30,167 bases of DNA. Source: JBBSGD01 sp038254435. Its GTDB lineage: Bacteria; Actinomycetota; CADDZG01; WHSQ01. How positions within the stretch are numbered: position 1 is the stretch's first letter; each line of letters begins with the position of its first letter. The notes under the pieces were generated by a model that did no database searches, had not been told where the DNA came from, and worked only from the letters and a program-made list of their open reading frames with translations. Below are positions 15,439-23,047 of this stretch, one piece after another. The translations under genes and the position numbers were made by a program. The DNA is taken from assembly GCA_038254435.1 (NCBI GenBank), contig JBBSGD010000022.1, forward strand, positions 1 to 30,167. Direction: 5' to 3'.

Positions 15439-16787
15439 GCGACCTTCTCGATCTCGCGCGAGGCATCACCGAGCGGGCCGCGGACGGAGAAGAGGTCGAA
15501 GCGTACGTGACGCACGCCCGCGACTTCTCGGTAAAGGCCTACGACGGGGAGGTCGAGTCCCTGTCCTCCTCCGAGCCGCGCGGCGCGGGCGTGCGCGTCC
15601 TTCTCGCCAACCGCATCGGGTTTGCGTACACGACCGACCTCACCTATGAGGGCCTGGACTGGGCGTTGGGGCGCGCCCGCGGCAACGCGCGCCACGCCAC
15701 CTCCGACGACGCGCTGGCCTTCGCGCCGCCGTGGGAAGAGCCGGTTGCCGACGTCCCCGGTCTCGTCGACGAACTTCAGAGCTCGGTGGCTCCGGACGAC
15801 AAGGTGGCTTTCGCCGTCGAGCTCGAGCAGGCCACGCGCGCCGCCGACAAGCGCGTCCGAACCGTCGAGGAGTCCGTTTACGCGGACTCCGACGTAGAGG
15901 CCGCTGTGGCCACCTCCTCGGGAATCGCTGCGTCCTACCGCGAGACGGACGCGTGGTGCTATTCGCTTGCCATCGCCGAAGATGGTGACGACACCGAAGT
16001 CGGTTTTGACTTCGACCTCGGACGAGGGATCGGCGAGCTCGACGCGCAGTCGACGGCGCGTCGCGCCGCGGACCGGGCGCTCGGCGTGCTCGGCGCTACC
16101 AAAATCCAATCGGCTCGCATGCCCGTCGTCTTCGATCCCTACACCGCGGGCCAGTTCCTGGGAGTAATCGCCGCTGCCCTCACGGGTGAGGCCGTGCAGA
16201 AGGGGCGCTCGCTGTTCGCCGGCAAGCTCGGGCAGGAGGTCGCTGCCGCCAACGTGTCACTCGTGGACGACGGGCGCGTGCCCGGCGCACCGGGCTCGTC
16301 CCCGTGGGACGCCGAGGGAGTGCCGACGTCTCGAACCGAGGTCATCCGCGGGGGCGTGCTCCAGTCCTTTCTCTACGACGTGGTCAGCGCCCGGCGAGAG
16401 GGGCGCGCCTCGACGGGCAACGCAGCGCGGGCCGGGTTCAAGTCGGCGCCCGGACCGGCCTCGTCCAACATGGCCCTGCGATCGACGGGAGAGAGCCGGG
16501 ACGACCTGCTCGCAAAGGCGGGCCGGGCGCTCTACGTGCAGGACTTCCACGGCGTCCACTCGGGCGCCAACGCCGTGTCGGGCGACTTCTCGGTGGGGGT
16601 CACGGGGCGGCTGCTCGACAACGGGGTGCTGGGCCGTCCCGTCAAGGAAGTGACGATCGCCCTGCCCATGCTCGACATCCTGGCCGGCGTGGTGGCGGTG
16701 GCCGGTGACATGCGCTGGCTGCCCTTCGGGGGCTCCTTCGGCGGAGCAACTACCTTGATCGCCGAGATGACGGTCGCCGGCGCCTAA
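15435..16787 (+). CDS. tldE: Metalloprotease subunit TldE/PmbA
   Basis: This encodes 450 residues from GTG at 15435, overlapping the tldD stop by four bases. It is homologous to TldD but lacks the HExxxH zinc motif, as expected for the E subunit that forms a heterodimer with TldD. VVFDPYTAGQFLGVIAAALTG sits where TldD has its zinc helix, and QDFHGVHSGANAVSGDFSVG followed by the C-terminal GGSFGGATTLIAEMTVAG are family landmarks. The last codons (GCC GGC GCC TAA) form the left end of the 69-bp direct repeat described below, so the repeat begins inside the gene. The C-terminus nevertheless looks normal for the family. Confidence 0.94.
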   Translation: MSDLLDLARGITERAADGEEVEAYVTHARDFSVKAYDGEVESLSSSEPRGAGVRVLLANRIGFAYTTDLTYEGLDWALGRARGNARHATSDDALAFAPPWEEPVADVPGLVDELQSSVAPDDKVAFAVELEQATRAADKRVRTVEESVYADSDVEAAVATSSGIAASYRETDAWCYSLAIAEDGDDTEVGFDFDLGRGIGELDAQSTARRAADRALGVLGATKIQSARMPVVFDPYTAGQFLGVIAAALTGEAVQKGRSLFAGKLGQEVAAANVSLVDDGRVPGAPGSSPWDAEGVPTSRTEVIRGGVLQSFLYDVVSARREGRASTGNAARAGFKSAPGPASSNMALRSTGESRDDLLAKAGRALYVQDFHGVHSGANAVSGDFSVGVTGRLLDNGVLGRPVKEVTIALPMLDILAGVVAVAGDMRWLPFGGSFGGATTLIAEMTVAGA

Positions 16788-16843
16788 TCCCCCGCAACTT
16801 TTCTCACCAGGCCCCGAAAATCGCACGAATTTGAGAAAAGTTG
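16775..16843. repeat. 69-bp palindrome-bearing direct repeat, left copy
   Basis: This copy matches 17809-17877 over its full length except for two single-base run-length differences: C-run 5 versus 4, and A-run 4 versus 5. It starts with the last codons and stop of tldE. Inside it, CGCAACTTTTCTCA (16793-16806) is the exact reverse complement of TGAGAAAAGTTGCG (16832-16845), giving 14-base arms around a 25-base loop. There is no T-run after the stem, so it is not a standard terminator. The AT-rich arms stand out in a GC-rich setting. Confidence 0.95.
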
Positions 16844-16896
16844 CGTCGGTGAGGTAGGCGACAGCCTGTCGAGTGCGTCGCGGGGAGACTCGTGCG

Positions 16897-17821
16897 GTGC
16901 CATCAAGGCCGCTGCGCGACTACGTCCTGGCCGAGGCCCTCGCGGGGCGCCGGCACGGTGTCTTGACGACCTCCGAGGCTATTGCCGTGGGCATGTCACC
17001 CAAGTCGGTCCGCAGGCGTGTGGCCGCCGGCAGGTGGCTCGAGCTGCATCCCGGGGTCCTGACGACGAGGGCGGTCCCGCCGACTTGGCGTGGCGCCCTT
17101 CTGGCCGCAGTCGTCTGGGCCGGGAGACATGCCGTCGTGTCGCACCGCGCGGCGGCGGCGTTGTGGATGCTGGACGGCTTTCCACCCGGCCCCGTCGAGA
17201 TCTCCGTTACTACCGGACGCCGGCGGTCGGGGGTGGTGGTTCGCAGGCGCAGCCCCTCGGATGAGATCCGTGCGCAGGTCCTGACCGGTATCCCTGCGAC
17301 ACCGGTGGAGCGCACCCTGCTGGACGTGGCAGGCGTGGCGCCGGCCTCGCTCGGGATCGCCCTCGACGACGCTCTGCGGCGCAAGCTGACAACGCTCGAT
17401 GACCTCTGGGGGGAGTGGGAGCGCGTCGGGGGCCGCGGCCGCAAGGGGACCCGCGCCCTGCGTCGAGCCCTGATGACGAGGGACTCCCGGACGGCTCTTC
17501 TCGCCAGCCGCCCTCGAAGCGAAGATGCTGCGAATCCTCAAGGGGATTCACGGGTTCCAGGCAGTCCCGCAGTTCGAAGTTACGCGGCCGGGTGGAGGGG
17601 TGGCGCGGCTTGATTTTGCCTACCCGGAGCTGAAGATCGGCATCGAGACGCACGGCTACCGCTGGCATGGCGGCAAGGAGAGTTGGGAGCGGGACCTGAA
17701 GCGGAGCCGGGACCTCGCGCTTGCCGGCTGGACCGTCCTGTATTTCTCTTGGGATGACGTGCACCTGTCACCCGAGCGAGTCGCCGACGAGGTCCGAGCC
17801 GCCGTGCACGCCGGCGCCTAA
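16897..17821 (+). pseudogene. AbiEi-like winged-helix / DUF559 endonuclease-fold protein, frameshifted
   Basis: Two overlapping frames form one protein. The first runs from GTG at 16897 (9 bases after GGGGAG; an earlier GTG at 16873 lacks a Shine-Dalgarno sequence) and encodes an AbiEi-type N-terminus. It shows GVLTTSEAIAVGMSPKSVRRR (winged helix, first 20 or so residues), then RWLELHPGVLTT, VVSHRAAAALW and GIPATPVERTLLDVA. Near 17500-17525 the reading shifts by +1, and the second frame carries a DUF559 domain with a PD-(D/E)xK-like core (RLDFAYPELKIGIETHGYR, then RDLALAGWTVLYFSWDDV). Removing one base in the GC-rich stretch at about 17498-17512 restores a continuous protein of about 307 residues. 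This fusion is common in Actinobacteria and its function is unsettled. It resembles type IV antitoxin and Vsr-like nuclease parts. The gene lies between the two 69-bp repeats. The shift may be a real mutation or a sequencing error. Confidence 0.8.
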
Positions 17822-17877
17822 TCCCCGCAACTTTTCTCACCAGGCCCCGAAAAATCGCACGAATTTGAGAAAAGTTG
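17809..17877. repeat. 69-bp palindrome-bearing direct repeat, right copy
   Basis: This is the second copy of 16775-16843, in the same orientation, 1,034 bp downstream. It begins with GCC GGC GCC TAA, here the end of the DUF559 frame, exactly as the left copy begins with the end of tldE. The arms CAACTTTTCTCA (17829-17840) and TGAGAAAAGTTG (17866-17877) are perfect over 12 bases. The outermost two pairs of the left copy are lost here. It lies between convergent genes. Confidence 0.95.
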
Positions 17878-17885
17878 GGTTGTGG

Positions 17886-18698
17886 TCAGCGCACGAGGAA
17901 GTAGAAGATCAGCCCGGCCACGACGCAGTAAGCGGCGAAGGGGTAGAGCGTGTGCGTCTTGAGATATCGGATCAGCCCTGCGATGGCCACGTAGGACACG
18001 ATCAGCGAGGCCACGAAACCCGCGACCCCCGTGGCAAGCCCGATGTTGTTGCTCTTGCTCATGTCGGGGATCTCGACGAGGGTCGCTCCTAGGAGAGCCG
18101 GGATCGACAGCAGGAACGAGAAGCGGGCCGCGTCGTCGCGTGTGATCTTGAGAGCCAGCCCGGTGCCGATCGTCGAGCCCGAGCGCGAGATGCCGGGAAT
18201 GATCGCTATGGCCTGGGCGATTCCGACGAGCCCCGCGTCCGCCAGGGTCATGTTCTCCATGTGACGCAGGTCCCCTCCGCCCTGGGAGGAGCGCCTCAGG
18301 TGATAGGCGAGTATCAGCTCCGCTGCCACAAGGATCACCCCCGTGATCACGAGCTCGATGGCCGACGCCGGAGCATCGGTAAAGCTCTGTGCGAAAACAT
18401 CTTTCAAAAGGAGCCCGAAGATCGCGGCCGGGATCGAGCCGACGATCAGCAGCACGAGTAGCCGGCGCGAGCTGCCGGCAGGCACGAAGAGGCCCCTGAT
18501 GATGGCGAGGATCTCGCCCGAGAAGTAGATGAGGAGGGCGATCAGGGAGCCCACGTGAAGGAGCACGTCGTAGGCGACCCCGGGCTGATGCCAGTTGAAC
18601 AAGGCAGGCACGATCACGAGGTGACCCGAGGAGGAGACGGGCAGGAACTCGGTTAGCCCCTGGACCACCCCCAGGACCAAGGCTTGCAGGATAGGCAC
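17886..18698 (-). CDS. uppP: Undecaprenyl-diphosphatase UppP (BacA)
   Basis: This encodes 270 residues from GTG at 18698. GGAG lies 10 bases upstream, and the family begins with ILQALVLGVVQGLTEFLP. A longer frame exists but would overlap the upstream mtnP end. The protein is an integral membrane phosphatase that recycles undecaprenyl diphosphate to the monophosphate lipid carrier for peptidoglycan and other wall polymers. Both active-site motifs are present: GLTEFLPVSSSGHLVI near the N-terminus and PGISRSGSTIGTGLA in the middle, with several hydrophobic helices. Overproduction in other species gives bacitracin resistance. It is the last gene of the FmdB-mtnP-uppP operon and is separated from mtnP by only 4 bases. 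Confidence 0.95.
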   Translation of the reverse strand: MPILQALVLGVVQGLTEFLPVSSSGHLVIVPALFNWHQPGVAYDVLLHVGSLIALLIYFSGEILAIIRGLFVPAGSSRRLLVLLIVGSIPAAIFGLLLKDVFAQSFTDAPASAIELVITGVILVAAELILAYHLRRSSQGGGDLRHMENMTLADAGLVGIAQAIAIIPGISRSGSTIGTGLALKITRDDAARFSFLLSIPALLGATLVEIPDMSKSNNIGLATGVAGFVASLIVSYVAIAGLIRYLKTHTLYPFAAYCVVAGLIFYFLVR

Positions 18699-18702
18699 GC
18701 CG

Positions 18703-19503
18703 TCAGGTCTCCATACGCGCGCCCTCAAGAGCGCGCGAGCAGATGCAGCTCCGCTCTCTCGGGATTTGCGGGATGAGCGAGAACAGCACCTTTCGGAGCC
18801 GCTCGTTGTTGGCGTTGAAGACCTCGATCACGGCCTCGTGCGTGACCGCGTCGATCTCTCCCTTGACGCCGACGTCGTAGTCCGTGATGAGAGCGACATT
18901 GACGTAGCAGATCTCGAGCTCCCGCGCGAGGTAGGCCTCGGGGTACTGGGTCATGTTGATGACCTCGCCGCCCATGTCCTGGTACCGCCGCGACTCGGCC
19001 CGGGTCGAGAAACGTGGGCCCTGAACAACGATCATCGTGCCCGTCTCGTGCACGGTTATGTCCTCGTTTCGGGCTGCGCTCACCGTGAGCTCGCGCAGCT
19101 CGGGACAGTAAGGGTCGGCGAAGGACACGTGCGTGGTCTGGGGGCCGTCGTAGAAGGTGTCGATCCTCCCGCTGGTGTTGTCGATGAGCTGGTCCGAGAC
19201 TACGAACTGCCCCGGCTCTACATCCTTCTTGAGCGACCCCGCCGCGCACGGCCCGATGATGCGGCTGACCCCGAGCTCCTTGAGTGCCCATAGGTTCGCC
19301 CGGTAGTTGATCTTGTGCGGAGGGAGGTGGTGCTTGACCCCATGGCGGGGGAGAAAGGCAACTTCGTGCTCGCCGATGCGCCCGATGGACACCGGCGCGG
19401 AGGGAGCTCCGTAGGGCGTGTCGATCTCGGCCTGCCTGACGTCGTCGAGGAAGGAGTAGAAGCCGGAGCCGCCAAAGACCCCGACGTTGACGCCCCCCGC
19501 CAT
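18703..19503 (-). CDS. mtnP: S-methyl-5'-thioadenosine phosphorylase
   Basis: This encodes 266 residues from ATG at 19503, placed directly after the TAG of the FmdB gene. GGAGAAG lies about 10 bases upstream. It belongs to the PNP/MTAP phosphorylase family: phosphorolysis of methylthioadenosine to adenine and methylthioribose-1-phosphate, used in methionine salvage. Visible landmarks are GVFGGSGFYSFLDD at the N-terminus, phosphate-binding FLPRHGVKHHLPPHKINYRA (20 residues), GPCAAGSLKKDVEPG, and the base-binding segment VINMTQYPEAYLARELEICY with ITDYDVG after it. The extra C-terminal residues (ERSCICSRALEGARMET) include two cysteines, as in some hyperthermophile-like MTAPs with C-terminal CxC motifs. 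The close packing with FmdB and uppP indicates a single transcript. Confidence 0.93.
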   Translation of the reverse strand: MAGGVNVGVFGGSGFYSFLDDVRQAEIDTPYGAPSAPVSIGRIGEHEVAFLPRHGVKHHLPPHKINYRANLWALKELGVSRIIGPCAAGSLKKDVEPGQFVVSDQLIDNTSGRIDTFYDGPQTTHVSFADPYCPELRELTVSAARNEDITVHETGTMIVVQGPRFSTRAESRRYQDMGGEVINMTQYPEAYLARELEICYVNVALITDYDVGVKGEIDAVTHEAVIEVFNANNERLRKVLFSLIPQIPRERSCICSRALEGARMET

Positions 19504-19932
19504 CTAAGCGGACTTCTCCGACTTCGGTGGATCGGACCTCTTCGTTTCTGCCGTGGCCGCGGAACGCTTGTCCGCAGGATCCTTGCGCGAGCCTTTCTCG
19601 GACCTCGCGCCCCGGTCGGACCCCGAGCCCTTCTCGGCTCCTGCGCCCTTCTCGGACCTCCCGCCCCGGTCGGACCCCGAGCCCTTCTCGGCTCCTGCGC
19701 CCTTCTCGGCCCCGGAGCCTCCCTCGGAGGCGGCGGAGGACTTCTTTGAGGCCTCCTTGCGGGCATCTGTCGAGTAAAAGCCGGAACCCTTGAATACGAT
19801 GCCAACGGGTGAGTAGAGCTTGCGCAGCCTGCCTCCGCAGCGGGGACAGTCCTCGAGGGGGAGATCGGCGAAGCCTTGCTTGGCTTCCGTGCGTTCGCCG
19901 CAGGCGGTGCACGCGTACTCGTAGATGGGCAT
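19504..19932 (-). CDS. FmdB-family zinc-ribbon protein with repetitive tail
   Basis: This encodes 142 residues from ATG at 19932. GAGAAG lies 9 bases upstream, and MPIYEYAC is the normal start of the family. Residues 1-50 form the FmdB zinc ribbon with CTAC and CPRCGG cysteine pairs, then LYSPVGIVFKGSGFYSTD. The remaining 90 residues are low-complexity Gly/Ser/Glu/Lys/Arg and include two 18-residue repeats (GAGAEKGSGSDRG type), probably disordered. FmdB proteins are small putative regulatory proteins. Some are linked to formamidase or mycothiol-related genes, but the role here is not known. It is the first gene of a leftward operon with mtnP and uppP. Confidence 0.88.
   Translation of the reverse strand: MPIYEYACTACGERTEAKQGFADLPLEDCPRCGGRLRKLYSPVGIVFKGSGFYSTDARKEASKKSSAASEGGSGAEKGAGAEKGSGSDRGGRSEKGAGAEKGSGSDRGARSEKGSRKDPADKRSAATAETKRSDPPKSEKSA
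19597..19704. repeat. Two tandem 54-bp repeats within the FmdB gene
   Basis: The units 19597-19650 and 19651-19704 are almost identical, and a partial third begins at 19705. Each codes for 18 residues on the minus strand, so the repeats keep the reading frame and lengthen the disordered tail of the FmdB protein. They may vary in number between strains. Confidence 0.85.
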
Positions 19933-20015
19933 GGGTGGCATCTTCTCATTAGTTTGAGCAGATGCGGGCCGGAGCCGAAGAGATAGGTGTAACGCCACGA
20001 GGAAGGGTCAGGGGA

Positions 20016-20102
20016 GTGGCAACCACCAGCAAGCCGTCCGAGGGGCACGAGATGAGGACCGCCGCCGGCGCCTTGCGAGCGGCGGAGGCGGGCGCGCCAT
20101 GA
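20016..20102 (+). CDS. Possible 28-aa leader peptide upstream of the diguanylate cyclase
   Basis: GTG at 20016 lies 9 bases after AGGAAGG (20000-20006) and opens a 28-codon frame. Its TGA overlaps the ATG of the cyclase gene (ATGA, 20099-20102). The peptide is Ala-rich and has no recognised domain. If translated, it would couple ribosomes into the cyclase gene, whose own Shine-Dalgarno sequence is poorly spaced. It could equally be chance, since the region is GC-rich and short frames are easily open. Confidence 0.3.
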   Translation: MATTSKPSEGHEMRTAAGALRAAEAGAP

Positions 20103-22102
20103 CCCTGCAGAGGCGACTCACGCTGTTCTTCGTGATCATCGTGATCCTGCCCCTAGCCACCGCAGGCTTCATCGTGCAACGGCTCGTTGTGCGCGAGATA
20201 TCGAATCGGGCGGTGAGCTCGCTCGGCCCCGCCCTGGACTCGACGATCGCCATCTACAACGATCGGGTCGACGTCCTCGACGACCGAGTACGGGCGGCCG
20301 TAATGTCCCCTCGCTTGGGGCGCCTGCTACTCGCCCACAACGGTTCTGCAGTCCACAAGGTGCTGACTCGGACCCTAGCGCGAGGCGACGGGATCGACTT
20401 CATCTCGGTCCTCGACGGCGCGCCGGCGCCCGTTGCGTCCGCGAGCCGCCCCGGAGAGTTTCTGAAGGGCTTCGATCCGCCTCCGGTGGACGCCGTCTTG
20501 CATTCCTCGCGCCAAGTCGGGCCCGGCTTCGTTCGCACGGCCCCGATTCCGGTGGTGGTGGCCGGCAAAGGCAAGGTGGGCACGGTCGTGGGAGGGTTCT
20601 GGCTCGACAAATCGCTCTTGGGCGCGGCCCAGGAGGGCACCTCGGCGTTGTCGCTCGTCGTAAACGGAAAGATCGTGGCCTCCACCGAGCCCCTCGCCGG
20701 GCCCGTTCCGACCGGCATCTCTTACAGCCGTCCGTTTGACATCCCCATTGGCGACGGCGGAAGCCGGGCCAGGGCGCAGCGGATCGTCCCCGGCGTCGCG
20801 GTCTTGTCCTCGACTCCCTCGGGCCCCATTAACGATGTGTCGAGGCGGTTCCTCACCTCGGTGATCGGGCTGCTGGCGCTTGCCCTCATCGGCATCACCG
20901 CACTTGCCTACCTGCTGGCGCGGCTGATCACCCAGCCCCTCGCCGACCTCGCGAGGGCCAGCGACCATTTCGCCAAAGGCCGCTTCGAGCACCGGGTCCG
21001 GGTGCGTTCAAGGGACGAGATCGGCCAAGTCGCAACTGCCTTCAACGTCATGGCCGCGGAGCTGAACAACACCATGAAGCAGCTCGTCGAATCGCGTAAC
21101 CAGCTCCAGCTCACGCTGAGGCAGGTCGGAAACACGCTGCGCTCGACTACGGACATGGACCACATGCTCGACTCGATTCTCAACCTCGCGACTAACGCAG
21201 TGACTGCGGACGCCGGTGTGCTGTGGATGTTCTCGCCCGCGCGCGGGGTGCTTCAGCCTGCCTTCACCCGGCATGCCGAGGGCGTCAAGCTTGCCGGAGT
21301 GGCGCGCGGCGAGGGCTTTGTCGGCAACGTCGTGGCGAGCGGGACCAAGCACTTCCTGTCGGCAGACGAGCCCGCTCCGCTGGCCGCCGGGGAGCCGCGC
21401 TGGCCGGCCGCGATCGCAGTGCCGCTGCACGGCAACGAAAGGGCGCGCGGCGTCCTCGCTCTGTACCGCAAGGATGCCGACCGGCCGTTCAGCGACGAAG
21501 ATCTCGAGATGCTCGAGTTCCTCGTGACCCAGGCCGGTGTCGCAGTCGAGAACATCATCCTGCACGAAGAGGCGCAGCGCCTATCTCTTACCGACGGCCT
21601 CACCGGAGTGTGGAATCGGCGCTACCTGCAGATGCAGGCCCGTCAGGTAATCGCCACGGCCGAGCGATTCGACCGTCCCTTCTCGCTGCTATTGCTCGAC
21701 CTCGACCTCTTCAAGGAGATAAACGATACCTACGGGCACCAACGCGGCGACGCAGTTCTCGTCGAGTTCTCCCGGCGCGTCAACGGCATCGTGCGCGAGG
21801 TGGACACGTTTGTTCGCTATGGCGGCGAAGAGTTCGTGTGCATGCTTTCGGAGACCGATCTCGTAGGCGCAATTGCCACCGCGGAGAAGATCCTAGATGT
21901 CATACGAAAGTCGTCCTTCGGGGACGAAGGCGAAGAGGCACTGCCGCTGACGGTGTCCATCGGCATTGCCACCTATCCCAAGCACGGCAAGACCTTCAGG
22001 GACCTCGTCGATGCCGCCGACGGGGCTCTTTACCAGGCCAAGCAGCAGGGCCGCGACCGGGTTGCCGCCGCCGGGGGCCCGTCACCCCTCGCACTACACT
22101 GA
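20099..22102 (+). CDS. Membrane diguanylate cyclase (sensor-HAMP-GAF-GGDEF)
   Basis: This encodes 667 residues from ATG at 20099. A first helix (residues 9-27) and a second (about 252-275) bracket an extracellular sensor region of about 220 residues, probably a Cache-like fold, though I could not confirm this. A HAMP domain follows (LARLITQPLADLARASDHFA, 20 residues, to about 325). A GAF domain occupies about 345-485, and the GGDEF cyclase about 495-660. The active site is RYGGEEF (575-579), so synthesis of c-di-GMP from two GTP is expected. RxxD at 566-569 (REVD), five residues before GGEEF, is the product-inhibition I-site. The substrate Asp (DLDLFKEINDTYGH) is intact. There is no EAL domain. 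The signal sensed is unknown. It diverges from the FmdB operon, and galU follows 69 bases downstream. Confidence 0.92.
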   Translation: MTLQRRLTLFFVIIVILPLATAGFIVQRLVVREISNRAVSSLGPALDSTIAIYNDRVDVLDDRVRAAVMSPRLGRLLLAHNGSAVHKVLTRTLARGDGIDFISVLDGAPAPVASASRPGEFLKGFDPPPVDAVLHSSRQVGPGFVRTAPIPVVVAGKGKVGTVVGGFWLDKSLLGAAQEGTSALSLVVNGKIVASTEPLAGPVPTGISYSRPFDIPIGDGGSRARAQRIVPGVAVLSSTPSGPINDVSRRFLTSVIGLLALALIGITALAYLLARLITQPLADLARASDHFAKGRFEHRVRVRSRDEIGQVATAFNVMAAELNNTMKQLVESRNQLQLTLRQVGNTLRSTTDMDHMLDSILNLATNAVTADAGVLWMFSPARGVLQPAFTRHAEGVKLAGVARGEGFVGNVVASGTKHFLSADEPAPLAAGEPRWPAAIAVPLHGNERARGVLALYRKDADRPFSDEDLEMLEFLVTQAGVAVENIILHEEAQRLSLTDGLTGVWNRRYLQMQARQVIATAERFDRPFSLLLLDLDLFKEINDTYGHQRGDAVLVEFSRRVNGIVREVDTFVRYGGEEFVCMLSETDLVGAIATAEKILDVIRKSSFGDEGEEALPLTVSIGIATYPKHGKTFRDLVDAADGALYQAKQQGRDRVAAAGGPSPLALH

Positions 22103-22171
22103 CGCGCGCCCGACCCTTCCCGGCCCCGTTTTTGCAGCTCGGCCGTAACGACGACTTGGAGGATGTGACTG

Positions 22172-23047
22172 TTGACAGTTCGCAAAGCCGTGCTGCCCGC
22201 CGCCGGCCTCGGCACCCGCTTCCTGCCCGCCACCAAGGCGCAGCCGAAGGAGATGCTTCCCGTAGTCGACAAGCCGGGGCTTCAGTACATCGTCGAGGAA
22301 GCGGTCCGCGCCGGCATCGAGGACATCCTCATCGTGACGAGCCGCGGCAAGTCTTCGATCGAGGACCATTTCGACCGCTCGCTCGAGCTCGAGCATCACC
22401 TCGAGGACGCGGGCAAGGACGAGCTCCTTGCCGAGGTGCGGGCGATCGCCGATCTGGCAAACGTCCACTACGTTCGCCAGAAGGAACCGCTGGGCTTCGG
22501 GCACGCGGTGCTGATGGGCCGCGATCACGTTGGAGACGAGCCCTTCGTAGTCATGGTGGGCGACGAGATAGTGCCTTCACCACGCGGCGACGAACCGCAT
22601 CTCATTGAGCGCATGATCGGGATCTACCAAGAGCACTCGGCGGGCGTCGTAGCCGTGCAGGAGGTGCCCAAGGAGTCGATCTCAGCCTACGGCGCGATCG
22701 ACGCCGAGTTCGTCGGGGTAGACGTCGCAAGGGTTCTCGACATGGTGGAGAAGCCGCCCGTCGAGGAGGCTCCGAGCAACCTTGCTTCGCGCGGGCGCTA
22801 CGTGTTCACACCGGACGTCTTCGACGCAATCGAACGCACTTCCAAGGGCGTCGGTGGAGAGATACAGCTAACCGACGCCATGCGGCTGCTCGCCCGCGAG
22901 CAAGGGATCTACGCGTACGTATACGACGGCCCGATCTACGACGTCGGTAAGAAGCTCGATTACTTGAAGGCGACGGTGGAGCTCACGCTACGGCGCGAGG
23001 ATCTGGCGGAGCCGTTTCGACGCTACCTGAGGGAGCGTCTTGGCTAA
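22172..23047 (+). CDS. galU: UTP-glucose-1-phosphate uridylyltransferase
   Basis: This encodes 291 residues from TTG at 22172, 9 bases after GGAGG (22158-22162). The nearer ATG at 22163 is followed at once by TGA in this frame. It makes UDP-glucose from UTP and glucose-1-phosphate for wall polysaccharides and glycolipids. The nucleotide-binding N-terminus is KAVLPAAGLGTRFLPATKAQ, then PKEMLPVVDKP, EPLGFGHAVL, VMVGDEI and KGVGGEIQLTDAMR, all standard for GalU. TACACT at 22095-22100 is a possible -10. It overlaps moeA by 8 bases, and galU-moeA adjacency is frequent in Actinobacteria. Confidence 0.95.
   Translation: MTVRKAVLPAAGLGTRFLPATKAQPKEMLPVVDKPGLQYIVEEAVRAGIEDILIVTSRGKSSIEDHFDRSLELEHHLEDAGKDELLAEVRAIADLANVHYVRQKEPLGFGHAVLMGRDHVGDEPFVVMVGDEIVPSPRGDEPHLIERMIGIYQEHSAGVVAVQEVPKESISAYGAIDAEFVGVDVARVLDMVEKPPVEEAPSNLASRGRYVFTPDVFDAIERTSKGVGGEIQLTDAMRLLAREQGIYAYVYDGPIYDVGKKLDYLKATVELTLRREDLAEPFRRYLRERLG

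Noticed and set aside
16793..16845. Hairpin considered as a simple rho-independent terminator of tldE
   Set aside because: The loop is 25 bases, no T-run follows on either strand, and an almost exact copy recurs 1 kb away with part of the coding end. That points to a repeat element, though some effect on transcription is possible.
18725..19912. 395-codon minus frame across mtnP and FmdB
   Set aside because: Its sequence is Arg/Gly-rich with no domain. The same strand carries mtnP and FmdB with clear motifs in other frames.
21223..22608. 461-codon plus frame across the diguanylate cyclase and galU
   Set aside because: This is an Arg-rich alternative frame of two well-supported genes, and it lacks any motif.
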